From Hybos culiciformis (taxonomy: Eukaryota; Arthropoda; Insecta; Diptera; Hybotidae): DNA of 64,000 bases. Of this stretch, positions 1 to 13,518 are shown piece by piece (position 1 is the first letter of the stretch; every line of letters begins with the position of its first letter). The translations under genes were made by a program, and so were the position numbers. The notes below the pieces were generated by a model. It searched no databases and was not told the origin of the DNA. It was given only the letters and a program-made list of their open reading frames with translations. The DNA is taken from NCBI GenBank assembly GCA_964007475.1, contig OZ023273.1:38379525-38443524 (forward strand). The letters run 5' to 3'.

Positions 1-2504
1 CTTTTTATAAAATTTTTAAATTTTATTTTAATTTTTTTTCTATTTTGAAATTATACAAAAATTTAGTTTAGTATTAATTCTAGAAGAAATTTTATACAAT
101 CTCATTTTTAAAGAAGCAGATACAATGAAATTTATATTTATTTATGAGTTAGATACCTAAACAAAGCACTAAGGTTATTAATTTTTTAACACTTAACAAC
201 GCATGGTATATAAACTTGGCTAAGTCGAATCAGAAAAAGATTTTGTTTTGAAATAATGAAAACTTATACTGCTTAGCTGAATTACACATACTTTTTAACT
301 TTTCATTCTGGAAAATTCGGTGACCGCATATGTTTTTGTGGTGCTCAATTGAGGTTGAACATCTTATTTTGTAGTCTATATTTTGTTAAATATAAAAGGT
401 TCTGAACCAAAAGGAGACATGCAATAGTTGAGCACTAATGACTGCACTTCATTAAGAAAATATTATAAATCGTGATTCATGGGTATTGGAAATAAGTTAC
501 ATTTATTTTATTCCTTTTGTTCTTTAAATTTAAATATATTATTAAATAAGCTCATATTTTTTATAGTTATTAATTTATTGAAGAGCTCGAATAAAATCTT
601 AATAATTCAGCTATAAAAATAATAATAATTTTTAATCGTACTTGTGAATGTACAGAGAGTAAAATTTCATTTGTTTTGTCATGAAATTCATGAACATTGA
701 AAGAAGCATTCTTTTTGGTTTTTTATAAGTTTCATATTTTTCTTTTCCATTTTTTACGTATATATCTTTGTCATAATTTTTCCGTCTCTTGAATTAAACA
801 CAATGCTGATTTTAATTAAAATAAGAGCATCCCAGAAGTTCCTCCAACACCCCAAATTATTATAATACATAAAATTTGTGAGAGTCCCATCAGCATCCAG
901 TTAACCGAAATATTATTTTCTTTTTCTGAGGGAAAAAAGTATTGTAAGGATTTTTTTTTAATTTTTATTTTAAATTTTATTTTTTCACTATTTATTATTA
1001 GTATTTAATAATATAATAGTCGTTATGAATGTTCGATAAAGACGGTAATGTAGTAATTTATGTATAAGGATATTTGAATAGTTTTTTTTATTTATCTTTT
1101 ATAATTAGGCTCAGTCGGTTAGGCTCCGAATACTTGTGTATGTAAAAGTAGGAATAGGAATTGGATTGTATTCGTTGTAATACAAAATGAAAAGCAGTAT
1201 TTTTCCATAAAATTGAAAATTACATGTACTTAATTAAGTACACAATCAGTCCGGGAACAACGAAAAATCAACATTTATAATTTTTGTATTATCACACAGA
1301 AACAGAGTCGGACCCCTCAGAATTACTTCTGACTACCAATTTAAGTTTTCTATAGACTGTAGAAGTAATAACATTTAATTTAAAAATAAACAAATCCAGG
1401 AGTAAAATATGACAAAAAAAAAACACAAATTAAATTGAATTTAGTTTATTTCAATTTCATAGACTTATTAATGAATACATGGAATTTATTGAGTATTCAC
1501 TCATAATATTTTATGGATCTGTTAACAACCTAGCAATGATGATTTGGTATTTAAAAAAATAAATTTTAGAGGACAAAAGTAAAATACCCCAAATGACAAG
1601 AACCTACAAATCTTACAATAACGTAAAATCCTTTTTTATTTTACCTTTGACCTGCAAATACATAAACATCTGTAGAAAGTATCTATACTGTTATTGCAGT
1701 GATTTCAAAAAAAGATATTGACGATATAAAATAGTTTTTGATTTTAGTCTGAAATAAAAAAAAAAATGATAACTTTTGAAAGGAATTATTATGAATGATG
1801 TATTTTGATCTTAGCAAAATAGCTAAAGACCTAAATAAAAAAACTTCACTATACATTTTATCTTCCTATAACACTGACCTATTACCATTAAGTTGATAGT
1901 TATTTGACTACTTACAAATTTTTTTTTCTTAGTCAATTTTAAAAACTTTCAATGTCTATTAATTTGAAGGAAAATTCCAAATTAAAATTTTTAATAAAAA
2001 ATGTATTATTTTTGTTGATTTCTATTAAAATAATAAATTTGAAGAATTTTTTCTGATATTTACATTTATTGTTCATTGTTGGACTCATTAATATGGGATT
2101 AGTTTTAGTTTTTTTTTTCCGAAATAATTTTACCCATCTACTGAAAGTAATTATGATGATATTCTTTTTAATTTTTATTAATTTTATCCTTGAATAATTA
2201 ATAAGAGAAGCAAATATAAAAAATGAAAGTTTTAAATTCAGGGAGCAATCAAATTAATGAAGAATTATGACCATTTTCAAATACTATTGAAACAAAAATT
2301 AGCACGACAACACAAAAGTTTCCCATAACAGAAAATTTAAAATATAGGTTATGATAAGATTGCATATTAAATTCTTTCCTAATGTTATATATATATATAA
2401 TGTACTGTATAATATATGTTTACCTTTTTGTATTGTAGTTTTAGGATATTAACAAAATTATTACTGGACTAAAACTTCATCTATGTATAGGTACATTTAT
2501 ATAA
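1..2504. other. AT-rich non-coding sequence
   Basis: No open frame with coding character, tRNA-like sequence or transposon end could be recognised. The stretch consists of A/T runs and short slightly richer patches. Confidence 0.6.
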
Positions 2505-3009
2505 ATTAGTGCCAGGAAAGCTTTCGGTAGATTACACAAACTGTGGCGTTCAGCACAAATATCCAGAACAATCAAGCTGAAAATATTCAAAACCAGCGTC
2601 AAGTCCATCCTGCTATATGGATGTGAAACATGGAGAACAACAAAGAACAACATGCAAAAAAGTTTTCATAAATAAATGCCTAAGAATCATACTCAAAATA
2701 TTCTGGCCAAATCGAATAAGGAATGAAGAGCTATGGGACATAACAAAAGTAAAACCAATTGAACAAACAATCAAGACCAGGAGATGGAATTGGATCGGCC
2801 GCATGCACTGCGAAAACCACCAAACAGAAAGGAAAAGAGGCAAAAGGAAAAGAGGAAGACCACTTACGACATGTAAAAGAACCGTGAACACAGAAATGAT
2901 AGAAGCTAACTTGGATTGGAAAACAATAACAACACTAGCTAAGACAGACCAGAACGGCGCAAATGTGTACAAGCTCTATGTTCCCTCGAGGAATAGAGCA
3001 AAAAAAACA
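2505..3009 (+). pseudogene. 5'-truncated non-LTR retrotransposon reverse-transcriptase tail (frameshifted)
   Basis: From 2505 the frame reads ISARKAFGRLHKLW, then IKLKIFKTSVKSILLYGCET, the conserved end of the reverse transcriptase of many insect non-LTR elements (the '...SVLLYG.ETW' motif). The homology then shifts by one base near a run of six A at 2656-2661 and continues with INKCLRIILKIFWPNRI, RRWNWIGRMH and a basic GKRKRGRP motif before the stop after about 3027. This W.WIGH..R / RGRP tail is typical of RTE-like and related LINE families; the exact clade is not certain. An in-frame stop just upstream (2502) marks the 5' truncation. The piece is G/C richer than its flanks and cannot encode a functional enzyme. 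An opposite-strand open frame here is a shadow. Confidence 0.85.
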
Positions 3010-4023
3010 TACTTATTTTTAACATACTAATTTATTTTAAAGTAATTACATCGCGAAATTTTTTTTTTTCTTGCAGTGAATTAATGTTATACGGTCGTAG
3101 AAAGTGATATGAACCAAAATTTTATAAAAAATTTATGTATATTATTATACTTAAATTAAGTCTCATTCTAACTGATTTCATGACCTAAATTAATACTTAA
3201 TTTAAAAAAAAAATTATTTGATTTTATTTATTATCCTAATAAATTGAATCAATATTTAAAAGATATTTTAATTTTATATTCACAAATGGTGTAATGAAAT
3301 TTTTTTTATATTTTATCAAACCAAAATGAATAATTCATTTTATTTTCTTCTGAAATTTATTTACTTGAACTTTTTCTTTTTATTTTTTGTATAAAGTTTA
3401 TATAATATTTGTTAAATAAAAATATCCTTTTGGTTTCATAATTGTAAATGTTTTATGTTAAAATTAAAAAAAAAAATATTGTTTTTATATTTTATTACAG
3501 TGTTAATGTGATATATGTATTTGTGTTTAAAAAAAGATATTAAACTTTGAAATAAGTATACATGAAATATATATTATATACATCTCTGCAATTATCTAAT
3601 AATAGGGACATAGATAATTGAAAGCATAATGATTAAGTTAATTTTTCAATATACATACTTACATACTTAACCAAAATTTCTAAAAAATGCAAATATTAAA
3701 CATTGAAAATATATCGAGTGAAAATATGATTCATAAATCTTAATCGATGAAATTTAAAATCTTGATCTATTCATTAAAATTCGAGATAAACAAATGCTCT
3801 TTGTTTTTTACATAACTTTTACATTATATATGTCCTCCAAATAAAAGAAAATTATTGGGAAAATTTTTAAGTGAAACTTTTTTAAAATAGTTTTACATTT
3901 TTTTTTATTAGGTTAAAAATTAATATTTTAAGGCCAAAACTATCTAAATAAGGAATTTTATGCCGCTTCCTAGAAATATGAATTATTAACGAACAATTTA
4001 TTGACATTTTATTAAAATATAGG

Positions 4024-4082
4024 TATGCAATAAAACTTTAAAGAATCAGATAGGCTATGCAATAAAACTTTAAAGAATCAGA
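4024..4082. repeat. Two-copy direct repeat, 27-bp unit, period 32
   Basis: Both copies begin TATGCAATAAAACTTTAAAG and match over 27 bp (4024-4050 and 4056-4082), separated by 5 bp. This looks like a recent local duplication. Confidence 0.85.
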
Positions 4083-7000
4083 AATTCCTTCTTATCTCAA
4101 AAAATGGTCAATTCGGAAATGTATACCCTACGCGAAATAAGACTAAAGGATATATTTTTAAGAGAAATAAAAAAAAATTAATTGAAAAAATTACAAACAC
4201 CAATAACATTAACATGTTACTGTCACAAATTGACCTCCTTTGGGTACGCCTTTATGTATACTGGATAAAAATGAAAATGAAATAATAGTAATGTGTCTGT
4301 CAAGGTTTGTGTAAAATTTGTCGTTACGATTACGTGTAGTAAAATTCTGATGATATTTCTAGAATTTGGTTGTTTTTATTGAAACGTTACTCGTAATGAT
4401 AAAAAATTACACTTGCATCAAGATTTCTTAAAACCTCACCCTAGTTTTTTTAATTCAAAATTTTCTTCCAATTTTATTTTAAAAAAGTGCAAAATATGAA
4501 ATATATATACGTATAAAGTAAAAAATGTATAGAGACAACAGATCTATGAAAATCTCCTACGTCTGGTGCTTGATATTGTAATAAGCTTAAAGTTAAAAAA
4601 AATTTTAATTAAAAAAAATAATAGAAAACAAATTAAATGAATTTTTCTTATTACTTTCAGGTATTCTTTAAAAAAATATACACGTAATATGACGTAATAT
4701 TCGAATTACCTTAAAGTACATAAATGTTATACATATGTAAAATGTGAAAATTTAATTTTTAAGTAATCAAAAATGTTGAATACATCTTAATAATTTCTTC
4801 TAGAAGAAACTTTTTTTTTATATATTTTACTTGTTGAAAAATTTTCTTTTATAGAAACCACATAATTTCCGTATGAGAAAGAAAAATGTTTAGGGGTTAA
4901 AGTCTTTTCGTCAGAAAATAAATAATAATTTTCTCTTGTACAAAAGAATCAAATTGCCATAGAAATATGGAAAAAAAATGTAGATATACCTATGTAAGTA
5001 TATACATACTTAAATTTTGAAATTTATTAAATGCATTTTATTATTCAAAGGGAAATAATTTTTAAATATTTTGTAATAACTTAAAGATTGAAAAGTACGG
5101 CGAAAAGTACTTAGAAATCACTAAGAATCAAAAACTTTATATATAAATATTTTAGATATAAACATATTTATGAATAGTTAAAAAAAATAGATGACCATTC
5201 CAACAGAGGTTTAATTATTTTTCGCAAAACCTTATTTATTCATAGTTCTAAAAAATGAAAATGATTCTTGAAACTTTAAAAAAGTGAATTATTGATAGTA
5301 TTTATTAGGTATATTAAATTTTTAAATTTTTTCTGCTGGGTGTACATCTATCAACATTTAAAACATTTACTAAAAATGTTTTATGTTTAAATTCAAAAGA
5401 ACTCTCTATTTTATTACATCCCTTCCATAACTCAGTCAGTAAGTTCATAAAAATTATAAGAAATATTCAACAAATTAATTGATGTATATGGCAATTATTT
5501 GTTCGAAATCTAGAGTGTATTAAATTGAAAAAAATTTATAAAATTTAGGTAATATTAAACAGAATAAGTTGAAACAAAATGCAGAAATTAAAGTAATGAC
5601 TATAAGGGCAAGCAGTAATTAAAATCGAATAAAATGTATCAGTTTGGCCAATATTTTGTATTAAGGTTTTCATTAATGAGATGTTTTTAAGGGTATTTTT
5701 TGTTAAATTAATGATTCAGGATTCCCCTTAATTACTTTACTTATATTTGTGCAAAAAAAGTGTTTGCATGTAGATTTGAAATAGAGTTTCCCGCACTGAA
5801 AAAAGGGAATGAAATGAAATATTTATATAGTAGATCATATTCTTAACAAAAAAGGTTTACTTTAATGTTTTTCAAATGGAAATATTTAAATAAAATTACG
5901 TGAGAAATTAATATTCATCATATTTTCCAGTTTGAATAAAAAAAATTTTCCTTAAAATCCTTAATTTCTTATTTCCTTATTTTATTATTTTTTTTATACA
6001 ATTTTAATTTTCAAAACATCTGTTTTCCTTTTGAATTTGAAAACAAAATAAAAATTAAATAATTTCTGATGACCCTGAAAATTTGTTACAAAAACTCACC
6101 GTATAAAAATTTTTTATGAAAAATTAAAAAGGACTACAAAATATAAAGCGATTTTAAGATATTTTCACAAAAAGATTTAAAGCTATATTTAATTCAATGA
6201 AATTCTGTTTCGATTTAAAAAAAATTAAAATTAATTTAAAAGGATTTAAATTAAATATATACATATAGAAACTTAGTAACTATAACTGATTTTATTTTGA
6301 TATTTAATTGGAAATCTTTGAACATGTTATCAAAATAAAAATATGAATAATTGGTTGGAGAATCAGCTATTAAATTTAGCAGAATGATTATATTATTTAA
6401 ATTGTGTTATGCTCTGATAGTATACATGTTGTATGTTCTCAAAATCTTGCATTTGTTATTATATAATAATAACTCATCCAAAAATGTAATTGAAATGAAT
6501 TGTATCAAAAATTGCTACTCTAAAATTTTAGTTTTTATTCTTTTTTTTTACCGATAAATAAGTAACCAAATATATTTTTTTATAAATTTTTATATGGAAT
6601 ATTACGACTGTATAATCATACGAATAGATATATTAAAATGTAAGCGTTAGCTATTTTTCCTTGTTTTTGCGTAGCTATCTATTTCTTCCGTTGGACTGAT
6701 TTATAATTTGATAAGTTATGTACCTAAATAAGTTTATACTATATAAGTGAACCTAAAAAATTTTTATTTTAATTAATCCCGTTGAATGTCATAACTTATT
6801 GTAAATGCGTTATTTTAAATATAAATGGCCATATAATAACACAAATTTCTAAATATTAAATAACCATAAAATTTCAAAAATTTTCATATTCTTTACATTT
6901 TTAAGTGAACTTTTAACTTTTTTAAGTTCATAAATAATTCAATTGAAAAATATTAGATTAACCTAATAAAAAATTGATATAACAGCTATTTATTTTCCCT

Positions 7001-8513
7001 TCCTAACATAGAATGTAGTTGTATATATATACTAATCTTTTTTTATTCTCATTCCACAAAAAAAAAAAAATTAGTGGCAGTGCACTTATGAAGGTTAAAG
7101 TTAAAAGATAGAACTTTTAATGAAAATATAAAACTTAAAAAAGTTTCATAGCATAAAATGAAAAACTCAAAAGTTTGAAGTACACAATAAAATATAAATA
7201 TTCTTGTTTAATGATCACAAAATATTTAAAATAAATATCGCAACATTAATCCTTGGGAAAACTTCATCATCAAAGTTAATTTTGCAAACTATTTTTTATT
7301 TCTTTTTTGTGTCATGAAAATTTTCAAGAACTGACAAAATGAGAAAACTTTTTTGAATAAATATGTGCTTGTGATGAATTTTTTTTTTTCTTATTTGTTT
7401 TTGTAAGTTTTAAACACTGTGTACTTTCATTATTCGCAAAATTAAAAGCAAAAAAAAAAAAAAGTGTTAAAGTGTAGAACAAATAATTTCAAAATAGAAG
7501 TTATAAAATTTAAAAAAATATTTAGGTAATTGAAAAAAACAAAAATATATGTATTATATTTAATTAAAAATATATTGGAATTTTTTGAGAATCATATTTA
7601 AAGAGCTTTTTGTTAAAAAGTAAAACATTTTACATAGAATATAGATATAGAAAAGTGAAATAATGAATGTTATTCTTCCAAACATTTTATCTGGTTTTCC
7701 AATAATAATCATCAATTTGATTTTTCATATATAAACAATTCAATCAACAATATTAACAAAAATTGAATTTATTTAAATTATGAATTCAACCTCGTTCTCT
7801 AATTTCGAAATTATAAATTTTTAAATTAAAATTTCGTTAACATTATTCTTTCTGCGAATGTATACAAGTATATACGTATAAGATAAAATAAAGAGATTGA
7901 TGAAAAAATTTCGATTAATCTTAAAGTTAAATTATAGAAAATAAAGTCATTTAATTTTCACTTAAGCACTTTGCTTTAATTGCAGATTATTATTTTAGTT
8001 CCGCTAGCACCGTAGACCTTGGAAAAATGCATCAATGCAATTATGCGACTATTAGTATGGGAATAATGATAGTAAATTGAAAAAAAATTACAACAAAATT
8101 CAATAGCAGTGTATTTAATGATTGCAAAATCATTACACTTTAATTCATTATACGATATTGTAGAAACATTTTTTAGAATTGAATTTATATTAATATATAA
8201 ATCAGATGTATATACACCATTAAACGCTCAGAACTTGATAACTTAGGTATACAATAATAAAAATGGTTTTGGGGGCTTACTGCTTCAATTTGTTGACTTA
8301 TAATTTATGTTATGATTTAATTATATAGTTAATTAGTATTTAAATAATAATTTACTTATTACGTTAGATTACATTACATTAAAATATATTATTTCGAATA
8401 TCATTGGTACGTGTACAATATTATGTAAATCAAAATAATAGAATTATGTATTAAAGGTATTTAGGTATTACGCCTAAATAGAATTTTTGAAAAAAAAAAA
8501 ATTGAATTTCACG

Positions 8514-8532
8514 TACCTACCTACCTACCTAC
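8514..8532. repeat. (TACC)n microsatellite
   Basis: Four and three-quarter copies of TACC, translated as YLPTYLP in a spurious frame. Confidence 0.85.
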
Positions 8533-9659
8533 ACTTTTTTTTATTTTTTTTTAAGTCAAAAGCATGGAACAAAAATATATATATTAAAAAGAAAGAAAGA
8601 AAATGTAGGAAAAAAACAACACAAAAAATATTGAAAAGTTTGTATCAAGATGTTTTTTTTTTGCTTCAATATGTTCACAACTAAAATCAAAATATCATAG
8701 AAAAATAAGTCTTTAGGGTATTAGCATTGTAATGATCTAGAAAACATTTTTCGTTATGACTATAAAAATTAAAGTAACACTTATTTTGAATGTAAAGTAG
8801 CTATAAAAAATATATTCTATATTTTTTTTTTTAGTTTTTTGTATAAATATAGAATATATTTGTGCATGGGTTTCAAATATTTTACCGTCTTAAAATTTAT
8901 ATATAAAATGCTTTGAATAGTCAATTTAGTTAATTTTTATTTTGTTTTTTTCAATGCTTTAAATTTATAACAAATTGCATATTTTAAGGCAGAAGTTTTC
9001 AGATTAAATATACATATTATGAAGAAAAGTAAGTAAAGCTTTGATTCAGAATCATAATTTATATATTATATTATTAATATTAGCATAAGTACAAGAGTAT
9101 GTATATTACAGTTTGTTAAAATAAAAATTTATCATATTAATAAAAAAAATTCAGGAATATATGTTTGTTATTTTCCTTTTGATATATAAATATAACAATA
9201 TAATATTTCTGACAATAACTTCAAAATATTTGTTTTTATTTTGGATTTTTTACAAGAAGAAAATTATGTATAAATTCTTATTGGCAATCATGTTAAACAA
9301 AAATCACTTAATCATCTGTTCATAAATTTTTGCAACTATGTTTTTATGCCAATATCCTGAAGCTAATAAGAATATTTACATAAAATCAGGATGTTTCTAG
9401 ACAAAGAAATAAAAATAATAATATATTGTATGTAAATTTTTGGTAAATTCATTACTTTTTTATGTGCCTGATTTTGATTTTTTACATCAGAAAATAAATA
9501 ATTTTTAGAAATTTTTATAATCTTTAAAACTAAATATATACATAAAAAAAATTATGTATTTAATTCAAATATTTAGCTTTAAGTCAGAGTAAATTCTTTT
9601 TCATTTTTAGTCTTTTTTATATGTAAATCGTACAACACAAACAAATAATTCAGATGAAC

Positions 9660-9756
9660 AAATTGAAAAATTGACACAAATTCCAGTCCGAGACGGCAAT
9701 CGAACCCACGACCGAACACGCCGTACGATAATGGCAATACCACTTCACCATGACGG
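9660..9756 (-). repeat. tRNA-derived SINE copy 1
   Basis: On the minus strand it starts CCGTCATGGTGAAGTGG, containing a pol III A box (TGGTGAAGTGG, starting 9750). The B-box-like GGTTCGATTGC starts at 9706, 44 nt downstream, which is the normal tRNA spacing. The shared tail (CTGGAATTTGTG...) and head also occur at 55.0 kb, showing a dispersed family rather than a lone tRNA pseudogene. The 73-aa open frame over it is not a gene. Confidence 0.75.
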
Positions 9757-12700
9757 CAAATATGTAGAGTTATTTTAACAATTAAAAAATAAATCTTCAA
9801 AATTTTATCTTAGTTCGAAGTTCACGTTAGTAAAGTCCTTACTTAAATATTCAAAATATAAAAATATAAAACTAACTCAGTTATAAGTTATAACGTAGTT
9901 CAGAAGAAAATATTATTATTTTATAAAAATACGAAAAATTTTCATACTAATATAGTTTTATAAATTTGTAGCCCATTTTTTGAAGAAAAAAAAACAGAGG
10001 AATTTTACACGTTTTTGAAATTTATACTTTAAAGTGGTTTTCCATGTCGTACTCTAAAGTATTACATTATTATCAGATATTTATTTTATAAAAAAAAATA
10101 AAAATCTGAAATGCAATTTTAGTTCTTATCCAATTTCTGTGTATCTTAAAAAGAATTAAGTTGTTTTAGCTTCTGGGAAGAAAAACAATTTTTTTTTATC
10201 ATGATTCCTTATATGTATTTTGTTCATTCTGAAAAAAAAATGCAAAAATTTTATCCTCTCAGGACAAAGCTTTATTCAGAAGGAAACTCCATGTTTCCTA
10301 TTTTCAGAGCATATTTTCACAAAAAAAGATAATATTTTACAGAATATTGTTTTTCGAAACGTTTTTCACTTTTTCCAACAATATCTCTTGTGTAATAAAT
10401 AATAATTTTAAGGAAATTAAAACATATGTGTAATAATCAGTCAATTAAAATAAGACATTCTTACTAAATCTTGAAACCGTTACAATATTTGTGGCATCTT
10501 TTATAAAATTTCCTGAATACATAGACATAGATACATAGACTTTATAGATTGACTTTATACATAGATACATAGACTGAAAAGGTTGAAAAGATTTTATTTT
10601 TTTAAAAATAGCATTTTTATGCTAAAAGCACTAGAATATTAGAAGTATTATTATTATTGTTATTTTTATTATAATTATTATATTAGTTTATTACTGTTAT
10701 AAATAAAATGTAAATTTAAGTTGGAGTACTAACAGCTAGGGTTTTGGCCTCACATTTGTTTTTCGTGCAATAATTCAATTATTCTTATACAGTTCAATTA
10801 ATTTTTAATTTAATTAAATTCGTAAGTAAGTTAAAATTTATTCTTTTCTAATTTAAATTCGTTTTTTTTTGTTTAATATATATTAGTTATTGTTATTATT
10901 AAGTTTAATAATGGAAAGGAATTTTTTTTTCTCATCACCCAAATATACTAGAACTACATAAAAAAAGGGCATTAAATGAGCAAAACTTAATACAGTAGTA
11001 TTATGATTTACTTTACAATTCGATCATTAGTCGCATAGATAGTCGGAAGTAGCATTATCTATCTGTATAATATCTACACAATTATCTACAATGCCTACAC
11101 AGTGATGCTATTGTATTATTGCGTTTGTCATTCATTATAGGATCGATACCCATCTGTTTTTATTGGTTTTCATTTTCCTTATAAGTGAAGAATATATTAC
11201 AAATGCAATACATATATTATAATTTTATAAAGTGTATACTTCCATATAACTATACATTAGCATTTACATTAACATTTAATTTTAAAGTTGCTAAAATAGA
11301 AAGTAAAAAATACATAAGTAAAGCGAAATTACAATGCTAAAAACTGAATTAAATTAAACCTTAAAAAAATTTTATCGAATATATTCGAAAAATGGTTCTA
11401 TTTGAAATATTTAATCAAACACCCAAGAAATATAAAAATATTTTTCCATCTAATTTTTGAAATTACATAATATACACATATTACATTACAGAAAATAAAG
11501 TTCATATCTGTTAATATAGTGACTTTAACTGGACAGAATACAAAAACTTATGTTAATAAAAGATAAATTATTTCCTATAGGAAAATCAATTTACTAGAAA
11601 GAAAAATTTTTGGAAGACATTCGAAAAAAAAATTTTTTGTTTTATTTTTTTTTCCTCATACCTAACTTTGGTAAAGTTTCAGGAACAACGAAAAAATACA
11701 AAAAAAAAATACGAAAAATTTGGAACTATTAGATGTGTCTGTTTTATATAAATTGTGTTTTTCTTTGGGTGACATAATAATAGAACTTTTTAAGGCCCAA
11801 ATAATTTAAGGAAATAAAACTTTTCTTATTTGATTTTATCTGTATCAAAATAAAAACAAATTTTCCCTAAAAAAAATTATAGAAGAATTGGTAATTGCTT
11901 ATGATGAAAAACCTTTTTACGATAAAAGAAAACATTTTGGAAAAAAAATGTATCTAGCATAAATGATTGCTTACACGGAAAATATTGTTTATAATATTCT
12001 TATGGTTTGGTTTCTTATGCACAACCTTTCCTTGGTTCAATAGCAATATTGTGGAAAAAATAATAAACGAAGACTAAGAAGAATTGATCTTTGCATTGCA
12101 ATCTTAAAGAAAATTATCATTTAACAAAAAAATATAAATTTATCAAAAGCTCATGATAAGCTCATGATAAGCTGCAGTAAATAAATTTTTTTAGCGAATA
12201 AATTAAAGTCAATAAAATTAGTTAAACTACTTTAGATACATTATATATATATTATATACTATATCTTGATAGGACTAAATATCGACTCAATTATGCGTTT
12301 CATAAAATCGTCATTATTTTTAGTCTGTTGACTGGAACATTAATAAAATTTGATTTTAATCAAATAAATTCAGGGAAGGGAGTTTACCGAAATAAATGCT
12401 TGCTTCCATAATTATTCTGAAATTATTATGTAGAATATCAAAGAAAAATGTTTCTTACTTTGTTAATTTTAATTATTAATACATTTTTATTATTGTTTCA
12501 TTTTAACACATTGTTAAAACTAATTAAATATAATTATTAAATGATTTCTATATAGTTTCAATAAATTAATTTTAAATAAAAAAACATTACATATTTTTTA
12601 TTGTATATAATAGTATATATAATAATAAATGTATTTTATATAAATGTATATTTGATATTTTTCGATATATATACATACTTAATATAAATTGTAATTATCA

Positions 12701-13107
12701 ATAATAGTAATTATTGTTATTATTTAGTATATTTTTTTAATTATAATTTTTGATTTGTTTATTTGGTTAGTTATATTTTATTTGTTTTATTTTCTTTTTA
12801 TATATGTAATACGCTTGCATATGTATGCATTAAACATTAATTTAATAATTAAAAATTTTCATTATAAATATCTAAGTTTTGATAAATTTTAATAATAAAT
12901 ATATACTGTGTATTAGTTATTGTTTATTATTAGGTATTTTCAATAATTTGGATATGTTAATTAAATTCTCTATATAACATAATATGATGTAAATAATTTA
13001 AAACTCCAATCATTATAACATAAATTTTTGGTAATTTGATATTGGCAATAGATGTGATTTTTAATCAAAGTGGTAAAAAATCTAAAAGAAATTTTTCTTA
13101 TAGTTTC
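9757..13107. other. AT-rich intergenic sequence
   Basis: No gene found. It holds a 34-bp-period duplication around 10525-10576 (ACATAGATACATAGACT twice) and an 11-bp tandem repeat (AGCTCATGATA) at 12148-12173. Otherwise A/T runs only. Confidence 0.55.
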
Positions 13108-13518
13108 GACTTCAGGTTACCAACCATGAATTTCATGGTTGCAAAATAGGTTGGTGAACGGGCTGGCACACTTATATAAGATGGTTTGGGTTGTGATTTA
13201 AAGAGCAAAAAATTTGTTTATTTTTTTCGTTTTAAAAATATTTTAATTGTTCCTTGTGCTTACTTATTGACCCCGAAAATTTATATATTTATATTTTTTT
13301 TTTGTGAAGCACTTTAAAGTATGATTTTTTCTGCAAATTTTCTGATAATCGGCTAATATACATTTTAATTTTTAATTGCAATGAAACTATGTTGTGAAAT
13401 TTGTAGGTTTATGTCGATCTATTTAAAAAAAAAATAAATAAAAAATTTTATATGGCAAACCAAGTACCAAACACAGAACGAACCTATTTTGTTTGCGAAA
13501 CCATGATAACCTGAAGTC
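13108..13518. mobile_element. Possible MITE with imperfect terminal inverted repeats
   Basis: The left end GACTTCAGGTTA (13108) reappears inverted at the right end (TAACCTGAAGTC to 13518). Inner arms CATGGTT and AAAATAGGTT are also paired in inverse order near 13480-13503. The left end includes a 19-nt near-palindrome (AACCATGAA-T-TTCATGGTT, 13122-13140). No clear target-site duplication was seen, so this is a tentative 411-bp element. Confidence 0.5.

Larger units (their letters stand above)
3031..9650. other. AT-rich intergenic sequence with minor tandem repeats
   Basis: No gene found. Contains a 27-bp duplicated unit, period 32 (4024-4082), and a TACC tetranucleotide run (8514-8532). The several 60-70-residue open frames consist of K/N/F/I/Y and show no domain or codon bias. 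Confidence 0.55.

Noticed and set aside
2613..2972. 119-codon minus-strand frame
   Set aside because: It is the antisense shadow of the retrotransposon reverse-transcriptase tail.
8514..8532. Telomere-like or CRISPR-like repeat
   Set aside because: Only a short tetranucleotide microsatellite; no spacer structure anywhere in the window.
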